Shown: one piece after another, positions 1 to 5,966 of the stretch
Position numbering within the stretch: the first letter of the stretch is position 1
Layout of the letters: each line of letters opens with the position of its first letter
Source of the DNA: an uncultured Eubacteriales bacterium
GTDB lineage: Bacteria > Bacillota > Clostridia > Oscillospirales > Oscillospiraceae
Assembly (NCBI GenBank): GCA_900552015.1
Contig: URXY01000053.1
Coordinates: forward strand, 1-13,087
Length of the DNA stretch: 13,087 nt
Direction of reading: 5' to 3'
Notes under the pieces: model-generated
Told to the model about the DNA's origin: nothing
Databases searched by the model: none
What the model saw: only the letters and a program-made list of their open reading frames with translations
Translations under genes and position numbers: made by a program

Positions 1-1097
1 CGCACGGGCAGCACCATGTAGAGGAAGTTCTCCTCGCCCTCGACAGGGACGATGATGGCCGGCGAAATACCGGTGTTGAGCTCCATCTTTACGGTGTCGG
101 CGGGCGCGTAGCGCAACGCGTCCATCAGATAACGGTTGTTGAAGCCGATCTCCAATCCCTGCCCGTCGCCCGCGATGCGGCAGATGTCCTTGGCGTCGCC
201 GCTCGCCGTCTTGGCGGACATGGTCACCTTGTCATCCTCGAAAATGCAACGCACGGGGCTTTTGAGCTTTTCGCTGATAACGACGCTCACGCGCTCGAGG
301 CTCTGAAGCATCGTCTTTGTGTCGAGCACGATGTTGATGGGGTTGCGGCGCGGGATGGCATTCTTATAGTCGAGGAACTCACCCTCCAGGCGGCGGCAGA
401 TGAGCTCCGTCTCGCCGACTTCGAATAAGATGTGACGCTGGCCGAGCGTGATGGTCACGGTCTCGTCGATCTCCTCGCAGATGCGCTCGACCTCGTTGAG
501 CGCCGTGCCGGGCGCGACAAAGGAAAACGCACCGCCTTCGATCTTTTCAAGCGGCTCCTTGCGGAGCGCCAGACGGAAGCCGTCGACGGAGACGACGGTC
601 AGCCCCTCGGCAGATACCTCGAACAGCGAGCCCATGTGCACGGGACGTGCCTCGTTCGTCGAAACAGCAAAGCTCGTCTGCTGGATCATGGACTTGAGCG
701 TCTTTTCGGCGATCTGGACGGCGTATTTCTCCTCGACCTCGGGCAGCTCGGGGAAATCGGCGGCGGAGAGGCCCATGATATCGAAATCCGCATCGCCGCA
801 GGTCAGGTGGATCAAAAATTTGTCGTTCGCGGTGAAGGTCACGACGTCGTCGGGCAGTCTTCTTAAAATCTCGCTGATCAGGCGCGCGTTGACGACCAGC
901 TCGCCGGATTCCTCGACCTCGGCGGCAAACTTCGTGCGGATGCCGGTCTGCATGTTGTAGCCCGAAACGGTCAGGCTCTCGCCGCCGCAGGTCAGCAGCA
1001 GTCCTTCGAGCGCGGGGATGGAGCTTTTCGCCGCGACGGCGCGGGAGGCGGTATTGACTGCGTTTTGCAGCAGCAGCTTTTCGCAGGAAAATTTCAT
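1..1097 (-). CDS. dnaN: DNA polymerase III subunit beta (sliding clamp), 3' end cut by the window edge
   Basis: This protein forms the ring-shaped clamp that tethers replicative polymerase to DNA. Reading leftwards from an ATG at 1097-1095 gives 365 codons beginning MKFSCEKLLLQNAVNTASRA and reaching MVLPVR at the edge. MVLPVR matches the usual LPVR ending of bacterial clamps, so only a few residues are missing. Three clamp folds are expected at this length. Visible family-like stretches include SGELVVNARLISEILRRLPD, FDIMGLSAADFPELP and GLEIGFNNRYLMDALRYAP. An AAAGGAA ribosome binding site lies 7 nt before the start (1105-1111 on the plus strand). It lies downstream of dnaA on the same strand with no terminator seen between them, so co-transcription is likely. 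I found no convincing promoter of its own. Confidence 0.97.
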   Translation of the reverse strand, partial: MKFSCEKLLLQNAVNTASRAVAAKSSIPALEGLLLTCGGESLTVSGYNMQTGIRTKFAAEVEESGELVVNARLISEILRRLPDDVVTFTANDKFLIHLTCGDADFDIMGLSAADFPELPEVEEKYAVQIAEKTLKSMIQQTSFAVSTNEARPVHMGSLFEVSAEGLTVVSVDGFRLALRKEPLEKIEGGAFSFVAPGTALNEVERICEEIDETVTITLGQRHILFEVGETELICRRLEGEFLDYKNAIPRRNPINIVLDTKTMLQSLERVSVVISEKLKSPVRCIFEDDKVTMSAKTASGDAKDICRIAGDGQGLEIGFNNRYLMDALRYAPADTVKMELNTGISPAIIVPVEGEENFLYMVLPV

Positions 1098-1160
1098 AGC
1101 GGCGTTCCTTTCATAAATGGGAGGAATTTTTCTCTTTTGGAAAAGAAAAAGGATAGTTTT

Positions 1161-1178
1161 TAGAAATAGCAGCAGTAG
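1161..1178 (-). other. DnaA-trio-like unwinding element
   Basis: Read on the minus strand the sequence is CTACTGCTGCTATTTCTA. The opposite strand, read 3' to 5', is therefore GAT GAC GAC GAT AAA GAT. Four of the six triplets fit the DnaA-trio consensus 3'-[G/A]A[T/A]-5', and the other two deviate only in the third base. It follows the DnaA box at 1190-1198 after an 11-nt spacer that includes GCGCCC, the same order (box, GC-rich spacer, trios, AT-rich DNA) described for the B. subtilis basal unwinding system. In that system the trios guide a DnaA filament onto single-stranded DNA. Function here is inferred from position and pattern. Confidence 0.72.
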
Positions 1179-1189
1179 GGGCGCAAAAC

Positions 1190-1198
1190 TGTGGAAAA
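1190..1198 (-). promoter_or_regulatory. DnaA box adjacent to the trio element
   Basis: TTTTCCACA on the minus strand, one mismatch from the TTATCCACA consensus. It is oriented so that its 3' side faces the GC-rich spacer and the trio run, as expected for the box that loads DnaA onto the unwinding site. Confidence 0.8.
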
Positions 1199-1262
1199 CG
1201 TGAATTCTCCCAGAATTTCCAAGAAAAAGTTTTCCCTGCTCCGGTGTTGAAAAGTCATATCA

Positions 1263-1271
1263 CTTTCCACA
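1263..1271 (+). promoter_or_regulatory. DnaA box, opposed orientation
   Basis: CTTTCCACA, two mismatches from TTATCCACA with the TCCACA core intact. It has the same orientation as the box at 1291-1299 and starts exactly 28 bp from it. Confidence 0.65.
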
Positions 1272-1290
1272 CCCAAAATTTCGAAAAAAT

Positions 1291-1299
1291 GTTTCCACA
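1291..1299 (+). promoter_or_regulatory. DnaA box, opposed orientation
   Basis: GTTTCCACA, two mismatches from consensus with the TCCACA core intact. It starts 28 bp from the box at 1319-1327 and points in the opposite direction. Confidence 0.68.
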
Positions 1300-1318
1300 G
1301 CTTCCCTCTGCACGACCC

Positions 1319-1336
1319 TGTGGATAATGTGGAAAA
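1319..1336 (-). promoter_or_regulatory. Tandem DnaA boxes, one a perfect consensus
   Basis: Two abutting 9-mers on the minus strand read TTTTCCACA then TTATCCACA. The second is a perfect match to the bacterial DnaA-box consensus. They begin 5 bp after the dnaA stop codon and are the strongest DnaA-binding candidates in the window. Confidence 0.88.
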
Positions 1337-1341
1337 CTTTG

Positions 1342-2655
1342 TTATCTCTTTGAATTGATGTTGATGGTGATCTCCTTGATCGTCTGGTTGAAGACAGGGT
1401 CGGATTTCATCTTCTTTTCGATCTGCTCGAGTGAGTGGAGCACGGTCGTATGGTCGCGCTTGCCGAACTCGCGGCCGATATCGGGCGTCGATAGGTTCGT
1501 CATGCGGCGGACGAGGTACATCGCGGCCTGACGGGCGTTGACGACCTCGCGGCTGCGCGAAGAGCCCTTGATGACCTCCTCGTCGATGCCGAAGTAGCGC
1601 GAGGTCTCGGTGATGATCATTGCGGCCGTGGGGGCAAGGTTCGCGTTCTTCTTCATGAAGTCTTCCACCGCGCGGTGCGCCGCGTCGGCGTCCATCTCGC
1701 GTCCGATGAGATCGCGGTAGGCTAAGATCTTATTCATCGTACCTTCGAGCTGGCGGACATTCGAGGTGACGTTCTCTGCGATGTACTTGGCGATGTCGTC
1801 GTCGATAACGGTGCCCCACTGGGCGGCCTTGTTCTTCACGATGGCAAGGCGCGTTTCAAAGTCGGGTGGCTGCACATCGACAAGCAGGCCCCACTCAAAG
1901 CGTGTGCGCAGGCGGTCGTCCAAAAGGTGCATCTCTGAGGGCGGTCGGTCCGATGTCAGGACGATCTGCCGGCCGGCCTCGTAGAGCGTGTTGAAGGTAT
2001 GGAAAAATTCGTTCTGCACCTGCTCCTTGCCTGCGACGAACTGCACGTCATCCACGAGCAGAAGGTCTGCGTCGCGGTACTTCGCGCGGAACTCGCTGCC
2101 GCGGCCCGCGCGCACGAGCTCGATGAATTCGTTGATAAAATCGTCGCCCTTGATGTAGATGATCTTGGCGGAGGGGCGGTTCGCGCGGATCTGGTGGGCG
2201 ATGGCGTAGATGAGGTGCGTTTTGCCAAGGCCTGAGTCGCCGTAGATGAAAAGGGGATTATAATGCCCCACTCCGTCGGCCACAGCGCGCGCGGCGGCAT
2301 AGGCCATCTTGTTCGACTCGCCCACGACGAAGGTGTCGAACGTGAATTCGCCGGAGTTGAGCAGCGAGGTGGATTTTTTCTCTTCCGGCTCAAAAAGAGC
2401 CGTGCTCTCGGCAGTCGAGAGCAGCTTGACGTCAAAGTCGGCGGAGTAGATATCCCGCAGCGAATCCTTGATGCGGTCCGAGAACATGGACTCGATGGTG
2501 CTGCGCTTAAAATCGTTCGGGCAGTGGAGATACAGCGTGCGGTCCTTGATGGACACGGCCTCCACCTCGTCGAACCACGTGGAGATGGTCGTCTCCGACA
2601 GGTCCTGACTCAGCCGCGTGAGGACGATCTTCCAGATGTCTGCAACAGAGTTCAC
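1342..2655 (-). CDS. dnaA: Chromosomal replication initiator protein DnaA
   Basis: This AAA+ ATPase binds DnaA boxes and opens the origin. It has 437 residues, close to the roughly 446 of B. subtilis DnaA. Domain I is at about 1-85 (MNSVADIWKIVLTRL...). A short linker leads to the AAA+ core, which has Walker A GDSGLGKT at 139-146, Walker B LLLVDD at 198-203 and a DDRLRTRFEWG stretch near 246-256. The C-terminal domain IV carries the box-binding signature, including GKRDHTTVLHS at 398-408. The start is a GTG at 2655-2653, preceded by AAAGGAG in the sense orientation. It diverges from rpmH and lies upstream of the box-rich origin gap, so feedback through oriC or its own promoter is possible. 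However, I saw no good DnaA box upstream of the gene. Confidence 0.98.
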   Translation of the reverse strand: MNSVADIWKIVLTRLSQDLSETTISTWFDEVEAVSIKDRTLYLHCPNDFKRSTIESMFSDRIKDSLRDIYSADFDVKLLSTAESTALFEPEEKKSTSLLNSGEFTFDTFVVGESNKMAYAAARAVADGVGHYNPLFIYGDSGLGKTHLIYAIAHQIRANRPSAKIIYIKGDDFINEFIELVRAGRGSEFRAKYRDADLLLVDDVQFVAGKEQVQNEFFHTFNTLYEAGRQIVLTSDRPPSEMHLLDDRLRTRFEWGLLVDVQPPDFETRLAIVKNKAAQWGTVIDDDIAKYIAENVTSNVRQLEGTMNKILAYRDLIGREMDADAAHRAVEDFMKKNANLAPTAAMIITETSRYFGIDEEVIKGSSRSREVVNARQAAMYLVRRMTNLSTPDIGREFGKRDHTTVLHSLEQIEKKMKSDPVFNQTIKEITININSKR

Positions 2656-2683
2656 GGAAGCGCTCCTTTCTTTTTCTGATGAA

Positions 2684-2696
2684 CGGCCAAAGGCCG
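2684..2696 (-). other. Small hairpin in the dnaA 5' untranslated leader
   Basis: CGGCC-AAA-GGCCG on the plus strand is a perfect 5-bp stem with a 3-nt loop. It falls between the dnaA -10 element and the AAAGGAG ribosome binding site. It could stabilise the 5' end or affect translation, but it is short. Confidence 0.45.
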
Positions 2697-2712
2697 AGAT
2701 ATTACTCTATCT

Positions 2713-2741
2713 ATTATAGCAGAAAAGGAGGATAAACGCAA
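2713..2741 (-). promoter_or_regulatory. Probable dnaA promoter (extended -10)
   Basis: On the minus strand TTGCGT (2741-2736) is separated by 17 bp from a perfect TATAAT (2718-2713). The -10 is preceded by TGC, making the extended -10 form TGnTATAAT. The -35 matches only the first three bases of TTGACA, which an extended -10 can compensate. The start site would be roughly 50 nt upstream of the dnaA GTG. Confidence 0.75.
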
Positions 2742-2760
2742 CACATATTCTAAATATAAA

Positions 2761-2801
2761 ATGCCGTTTTTAAACCGTATCCGGCGGCAAAAAACGGGCA
2801 T
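2761..2801. repeat. Imperfect inverted repeat in the dnaA-rpmH divergent region
   Basis: The left arm ATGCCGTTTTT (2761-2771) pairs with AAAAACGGGCAT (2790-2801), with one extra G in the right arm. The intervening sequence is 18 nt. The repeat lies upstream of both divergent promoters, outside either predicted transcript, so a DNA-level role (protein binding or cruciform) is more likely than an RNA hairpin. I do not recognise the site. Confidence 0.55.
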
Positions 2802-2836
2802 AAAAAACAATATCTTGCGGGAGAATTTCCATTTCG

Positions 2837-2870
2837 TCACAAGAGTTTGTGATACTATCGCTTCTCACAA
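2837..2870. repeat. TCACAA/TTGTGA repeats upstream of the rpmH promoter
   Basis: A palindrome TCACAA-GAGT-TTGTGA spans 2837-2852. A third TCACAA follows at 2865-2870, ending 17 bp before the rpmH -35 hexamer. The arrangement resembles an operator or activator site, but I cannot name the protein. Of the rest of 2656-2887, only the dnaA promoter, its leader hairpin and the 2761-2801 inverted repeat are otherwise assigned. Confidence 0.45.
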
Positions 2871-2887
2871 AAATTGCGAACTTTCGG

Positions 2888-2916
2888 TTGACAGAATGGG
2901 GCGAAAACGATATAAT
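2888..2916 (+). promoter_or_regulatory. rpmH operon promoter, perfect consensus
   Basis: TTGACA at 2888-2893 and TATAAT at 2911-2916 have exactly 17 bp between them, a perfect housekeeping sigma factor promoter. This fits strong expression of the ribosomal protein L34 and RNase P genes. Transcription should start near 2922-2924, leaving a leader of about 125 nt before rpmH. Confidence 0.93.
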
Positions 2917-2922
2917 ACTCCG

Positions 2923-3048
2923 TGCGTTTCTGTAGAGTGACGCAATTTTATGTCAACTGCGGTCCGTGAGGGCGACCTCACCCGCCGTCGAGTAAGTGCA
3001 GGGTCCAAAAGGCTCTGCCGGTAAAATTTTTTCAGGAGGTAAAACGAA
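2923..3048 (+). other. Structured 5' leader of rpmH
   Basis: The roughly 125-nt leader contains three potential stems. The first is TGCGT (2923-2927) with ACGCA (2940-2944). The second is GTGAGG (2966-2971) with CCTCAC (2976-2981), closed by a GCGA loop of the GNRA type and extended by GCGG (2959-2962) with CCGC (2982-2985) across a 3-nt bulge. The third is GCAGGGTCC (2998-3006) with GGCTCTGC (3011-3018) around an AAAA loop. An AGGAGGT ribosome binding site (3034-3040) follows, 8 nt before the start codon. I do not recognise a named leader family. A translational control role is an inference. Confidence 0.55.
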
Positions 3049-3189
3049 ATGGCTACTTCTCGCACCTATCAGCCCAAGAAGATCCAGCGCTCCAAGGAGC
3101 ACGGCTTCCGCAAGAGAATGTCCACTGCCAACGGCCGCAAGGTCATCGCCCGCCGTCGTGCACGCGGCCGCGCCCGTCTCACCCACTAA
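3049..3189 (+). CDS. rpmH: 50S ribosomal protein L34
   Basis: This small, very basic protein of the large ribosomal subunit is encoded by 46 codons plus a stop. The product begins MATSRTYQPKKIQRSKEHGF. Recognisable family stretches are QPKKIQRSKEHGFRKRM and NGRKVIARRRARGRARL. It is two residues longer than the common 44-residue form and ends RLTH rather than the usual LSA-type tail. A strong AGGAGGT lies 8 nt upstream of the ATG. It heads the rpmH-rnpA-yidD-yidC-khpB unit and diverges from dnaA, the classic origin-adjacent position. Expression should be high, given the perfect promoter upstream. Confidence 0.97.
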   Translation: MATSRTYQPKKIQRSKEHGFRKRMSTANGRKVIARRRARGRARLTH

Positions 3190-3233
3190 GAGCGGGGGCA
3201 ACTTGCGTATCGTATGCTACAGATGAAACAATG

Positions 3234-3272
3234 AGGGACGGCCGATGAAATTTTGTTTCGATCGCCGTCCCT
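3234..3272 (+). other. Hairpin between rpmH and rnpA
   Basis: A perfect 9-bp stem AGGGACGGC (3234-3242) with GCCGTCCCT (3264-3272) encloses a smaller GAAA/TTTC stem around a TTTTG loop. No U-tract follows, so it is a poor intrinsic terminator. It is better explained as a processing or stability element that sets the rpmH to rnpA expression ratio. The whole 127-bp gap appears non-coding. Confidence 0.6.
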
Positions 3273-3316
3273 TGCAGGCTATGCAGGCAAAACTGCGCTG
3301 AGCAGGGAGACTTCGC

Positions 3317-3661
3317 GTGAAAAGCACCACCACCGTCAAGCAGAATTACGAATTTCGCCGGATGTACGCCAAGGGCAAGTCCGGTGTTTCGTCCTGCCTT
3401 GTGGTGTATTACCGCAAAAATCGGATCGGCCACAATCGCCTCGGCGTCACGGTCAGCACCAAGCTCGGCCACGCCGTCGTGCGCAACCGTATCCGCCGCC
3501 GCATCCGCGAGATCTTCCGCCTGAGCCAGGACAGTATGAAGCAGGGCTACGATATCATCGTCGTTGGCCGCACCCGTGCTGCAAAGGCGGATTACTGGGA
3601 GCTGAAAAGAGCGTTTGAAAAAACGTGCAGAAAGCTCGGTCTCTGGGAGACTCCGGTATGA
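3317..3661 (+). CDS. rnpA: Ribonuclease P protein component
   Basis: This is the protein cofactor of RNase P, which works with the catalytic RNA to mature tRNA 5' ends. It has 114 residues, typical of the family. The RNR signature RNRIRRRIREIFR is at 56-68. It is preceded by RLGVTVSTKLGHAVVRN and followed by YDIIVVGRTRAA, all characteristic of RnpA. The start is a GTG at 3317 with AGGGAGA 6 nt upstream. The stop TGA overlaps the yidD start as ATGA, so the two are translationally coupled. The 127-bp hairpin-containing gap from rpmH is unusually long for this gene pair. Confidence 0.97.
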   Translation: MKSTTTVKQNYEFRRMYAKGKSGVSSCLVVYYRKNRIGHNRLGVTVSTKLGHAVVRNRIRRRIREIFRLSQDSMKQGYDIIVVGRTRAAKADYWELKRAFEKTCRKLGLWETPV

Positions 3662-3873
3662 AAAGAGTTCTTTTATGGCTCGTGCGGTTCTACCGCAGGG
3701 CCATCTCGCCCTACCGCCCCCCCTGCTGCCGCTTTATCCCCACCTGCTCGCAGTACGCGCTCGAGGCCATCGAGAAGTACGGCGCGCTCAAGGGAGGCTG
3801 GCTTGCCTTCAAGCGTATCATGCGATGCCATCCGTTCTACAAGGGCGGAAAAATCTACGACCCGGTCCCGTGA
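3658..3873 (+). CDS. yidD: Membrane protein insertion efficiency factor YidD
   Basis: This small membrane-associated protein assists YidC-dependent insertion of inner-membrane proteins. It has 71 residues beginning MKRVLLWLVRFYRRAISPYR, an amphipathic N-terminal helix. The family core CCRFIPTCSQYALEAIEKYG (about 23-42) and the RCHPF motif (about 56-60) follow. I chose the ATG at 3658 because it gives the family's normal N-terminus and forms a 4-nt ATGA overlap with the rnpA stop. An upstream in-frame ATG at 3625 would extend deep into rnpA. The 33-bp gap to yidC contains only the yidC ribosome binding site. Confidence 0.95.
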   Translation: MKRVLLWLVRFYRRAISPYRPPCCRFIPTCSQYALEAIEKYGALKGGWLAFKRIMRCHPFYKGGKIYDPVP

Positions 3874-3906
3874 CCGAACTCAATCACCACGGAGGAAACC
3901 GAAACC

Positions 3907-5028
3907 ATGCAGAATCTCTTTTCTATCATCGGTTACTACATTTGCGTTCCCTTCGCCTGGGTCTTGCGCACCTTCTATGAGCTGACCGGCTCCTACGGCT
4001 GGGCGCTGGTGCTCTTCACGCTCGTCGTGAAGCTCATCACCCTCCCCTTCCAGATGAAGTCGAAAAAGAGCATGATGCGCATGAATCTCTTCCAGCCCAA
4101 GATGAAAGAGATCCAGACGAAATATGCCAACAATCCCCAGCGCATGAACGAAGAGATGCAGATGCTCTATGCCCAGGAGGGCGTGAACCCCATGAGCGGC
4201 TGCCTCTGGAGCTTTTTGCCGTTCCCTATCCTGATGGCTCTGTACTCCATCATCCGCCAGCCCCTCAGCCGCTTCATGATGCTCAAAGGCGACGTTGTGA
4301 CGCAGATCACCACCCTCGCCACCACCCTCGGCTACAATGCCGAGACTGTGCGCAAGGGCTATGAAGAGATCGGCCTTGCCCGCTTCATCTCCGAGAATTT
4401 TGCGGAGTTCTCCGGCAAGTTCGACGGTCTCATCAACCTGAACTACAACTTCCTCGGCCTTGACCTGACCGTCATGCCGACGGATGTGTGGAAGGAATTC
4501 TTCACCGGCGGCTGGCCTGTGATCGGCATCGTGCTCATCCCGTTCATCTCCGCCGCGCTGAGCTTTATCCAGTCCAAGGTCTCCATGGCCGGCAATGTGA
4601 CGGCTGACAGCAACGACGCCACTGCCCGCTCCAGCCGCATGATGATGTGGATGATGCCCCTCATGTCCCTGTGGATCGGCTTCACTTTGCCCGCCGCTCT
4701 CGGTGTTTACTGGATCGTCAACTCACTCCTTTACGCCATCCAGGAAAAGGTCCTGACCAAGTATTACAAGGCCCACATGGAAGACGAGATCAGCGAGAGG
4801 GAAAAGCAGAAGCGCGAAGAGCGCGTCCGCCGCATGGAAGCCGCCCGCGAGCAGCAGCGTAAGATCGCCGTCGAAGAAGCGGAGAAGAAGACGCTGAAGG
4901 AAAAGCGCGCGGAAAAGCAGGCGAACAAGTCCAATAAGAAGAAAAACTCCACCAACGAAAACGGCCGCGTCGGCGACCGTCCCTATGCCCGCGGCCGCTC
5001 CTACGACCCCGAGCATTACGGCGAATAA
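3907..5028 (+). CDS. yidC: Membrane protein insertase YidC/Oxa1 family (SpoIIIJ type)
   Basis: This inserts and folds membrane proteins alone or with the Sec translocon. It has 373 residues, well over the roughly 260 of B. subtilis SpoIIIJ. Hydrophobic segments are visible at about 4-20, 31-49, 101-117, 203-222 and 247-277. The conserved positive charge of the first core helix is a lysine, K42 (TLVVKLITLP), where SpoIIIJ has arginine. Between the second and third core segments there is a long hydrophilic stretch (about 118-200), roughly 60 residues more than I expect. A highly charged Lys/Arg/Glu tail from about 290 to the end probably contacts ribosomes. There is no lipobox, unlike SpoIIIJ. 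GGAGG precedes the ATG. Confidence 0.95.
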   Translation: MQNLFSIIGYYICVPFAWVLRTFYELTGSYGWALVLFTLVVKLITLPFQMKSKKSMMRMNLFQPKMKEIQTKYANNPQRMNEEMQMLYAQEGVNPMSGCLWSFLPFPILMALYSIIRQPLSRFMMLKGDVVTQITTLATTLGYNAETVRKGYEEIGLARFISENFAEFSGKFDGLINLNYNFLGLDLTVMPTDVWKEFFTGGWPVIGIVLIPFISAALSFIQSKVSMAGNVTADSNDATARSSRMMMWMMPLMSLWIGFTLPAALGVYWIVNSLLYAIQEKVLTKYYKAHMEDEISEREKQKREERVRRMEAAREQQRKIAVEEAEKKTLKEKRAEKQANKSNKKKNSTNENGRVGDRPYARGRSYDPEHYGE

Positions 5029-5049
5029 AAACATAAGGAGCTTGTCTGA

Positions 5050-5952
5050 ATGATCAAGTTTATTGACGTAACGGGCAAGACGGAGGACGAGGCGATCCAG
5101 AGCGCGCTCGCTCAGCTTAAGATGGATAGAGACGACGTCTCTGTTGAGATCCTTGAGCGTGCGAAAGCCGGATTCCTCGGCATCGGCAGCGCGCCCGCGC
5201 GCGTTCGCGTGAGCTATGACGACGGCAAGGCCGAAGAGGTCAAGCCCGCCCCGCAGCCTGCCGCACCCAAGCCCGAAAAGAAAGTTGAACCCGCCCCCGC
5301 ATCCAAGCCCGCCGTTCCCCTGTACGCTCCCGAGGTCCTTCAGAAGAAGGGTTCGAGCGCCCAGAAGAGCGAAAAGAGCGACCGTCCCGCGCGCGAAGAC
5401 CGCCGCGAGCGTGCGCCCCGCGCCGAGCGTGCGGAGCGTCCCGCCCCGCAGCCTAAGCCTGTCGTCGACCTCGGCGAAGAGTGCCACGACGAGAAGAGCG
5501 AGCAGATCCGCGCGTTCCTCAAGGGCCTGCTCGAGCATATGGATTCCAATGCCGAGGTCAAGGTCTACGAGAGCGAGAAGGGCCGCTACAAGGTCTTCCT
5601 TGAGGGCGACAAGCTTGGCGCGCTCATCGGCCGCCGCGGCGAAACGCTCGACGCCATCCAACAGCTGACGAACTACAGCATCAACCGCGGCAGCGAGAAA
5701 AACCGCGCCCGCGTGCAGGTCGATGCCGAGAACTACCGCGAAAAGCGCGAGCAGAGCCTCGAGCGTCTCGCGGAAAAGGTCGCCGGCAAGGTGACGAAGT
5801 ACCGCCGCAATGTCACCCTCGAGCCCATGAACGCCTATGAGCGCCATGTCATCCACACCGCGCTCCAGGATACGCCGGGCGTGACGACGTTCTCCATCGG
5901 CACCGAGCCGAACCGCCGGGTGGTCGTTTCGTACGACCGCACGAAGGTGTAA
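5050..5952 (+). CDS. khpB: Jag/KhpB KH-R3H RNA-binding protein
   Basis: This is the SpoIIIJ-associated protein, which in other Firmicutes binds RNA and affects cell division and elongation. It has 300 residues in three parts. A Jag N-terminal domain is at about 1-56 (MIKFIDVTGKTEDEAIQSAL, then AKAGFLGIGS). A low-complexity Pro/Ala/Lys/Arg/Glu linker is at about 60-140. The C-terminus has a KH domain with its GRRG loop at 194-197 and an R3H motif around ERHVIH at 264-269. AAGGAG lies about 8 nt before the ATG. It follows yidC by 21 bp, the usual partnership. A hairpin array directly downstream closes the unit. Confidence 0.95.
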   Translation: MIKFIDVTGKTEDEAIQSALAQLKMDRDDVSVEILERAKAGFLGIGSAPARVRVSYDDGKAEEVKPAPQPAAPKPEKKVEPAPASKPAVPLYAPEVLQKKGSSAQKSEKSDRPAREDRRERAPRAERAERPAPQPKPVVDLGEECHDEKSEQIRAFLKGLLEHMDSNAEVKVYESEKGRYKVFLEGDKLGALIGRRGETLDAIQQLTNYSINRGSEKNRARVQVDAENYREKREQSLERLAEKVAGKVTKYRRNVTLEPMNAYERHVIHTALQDTPGVTTFSIGTEPNRRVVVSYDRTKV

Positions 5953-5966
5953 AAAAATGTAATGCT

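Larger units (their letters stand above)
1098..1341. other. oriC: Probable chromosomal replication origin (oriC) between dnaA and dnaN
   Basis: This 244-bp gap has no coding capacity and is much richer in A+T than its surroundings. It contains DnaA boxes at 1319-1327 (perfect TTATCCACA on the minus strand), 1328-1336, 1291-1299, 1263-1271 and 1190-1198, plus a weaker TTTTCAACA at 1245-1253. Reading in the dnaA-to-dnaN direction, the last box is followed by a GC-rich spacer, DnaA-trio-like triplets (1178-1161) and an AT-rich tract (1160-1118) next to the dnaN ribosome binding site. A perfect inverted repeat AATTCT-CCC-AGAATT sits at 1203-1217. Box clusters between dnaA and dnaN with an adjacent unwinding element are the established layout in Firmicutes. 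Origin function is inferred from this layout. Confidence 0.88.

Noticed and set aside
3274..3289. Short direct repeat TGCAGGC-TATGCAGGC before rnpA
   Set aside because: It is too short and occurs only twice, so it does not stand out from background and suggests neither a CRISPR array nor an attachment site.
3625..3657. Earlier ATG for yidD
   Set aside because: It would add eleven residues inside rnpA. The ATG at 3658 gives the normal family N-terminus and an ATGA overlap with the rnpA stop.
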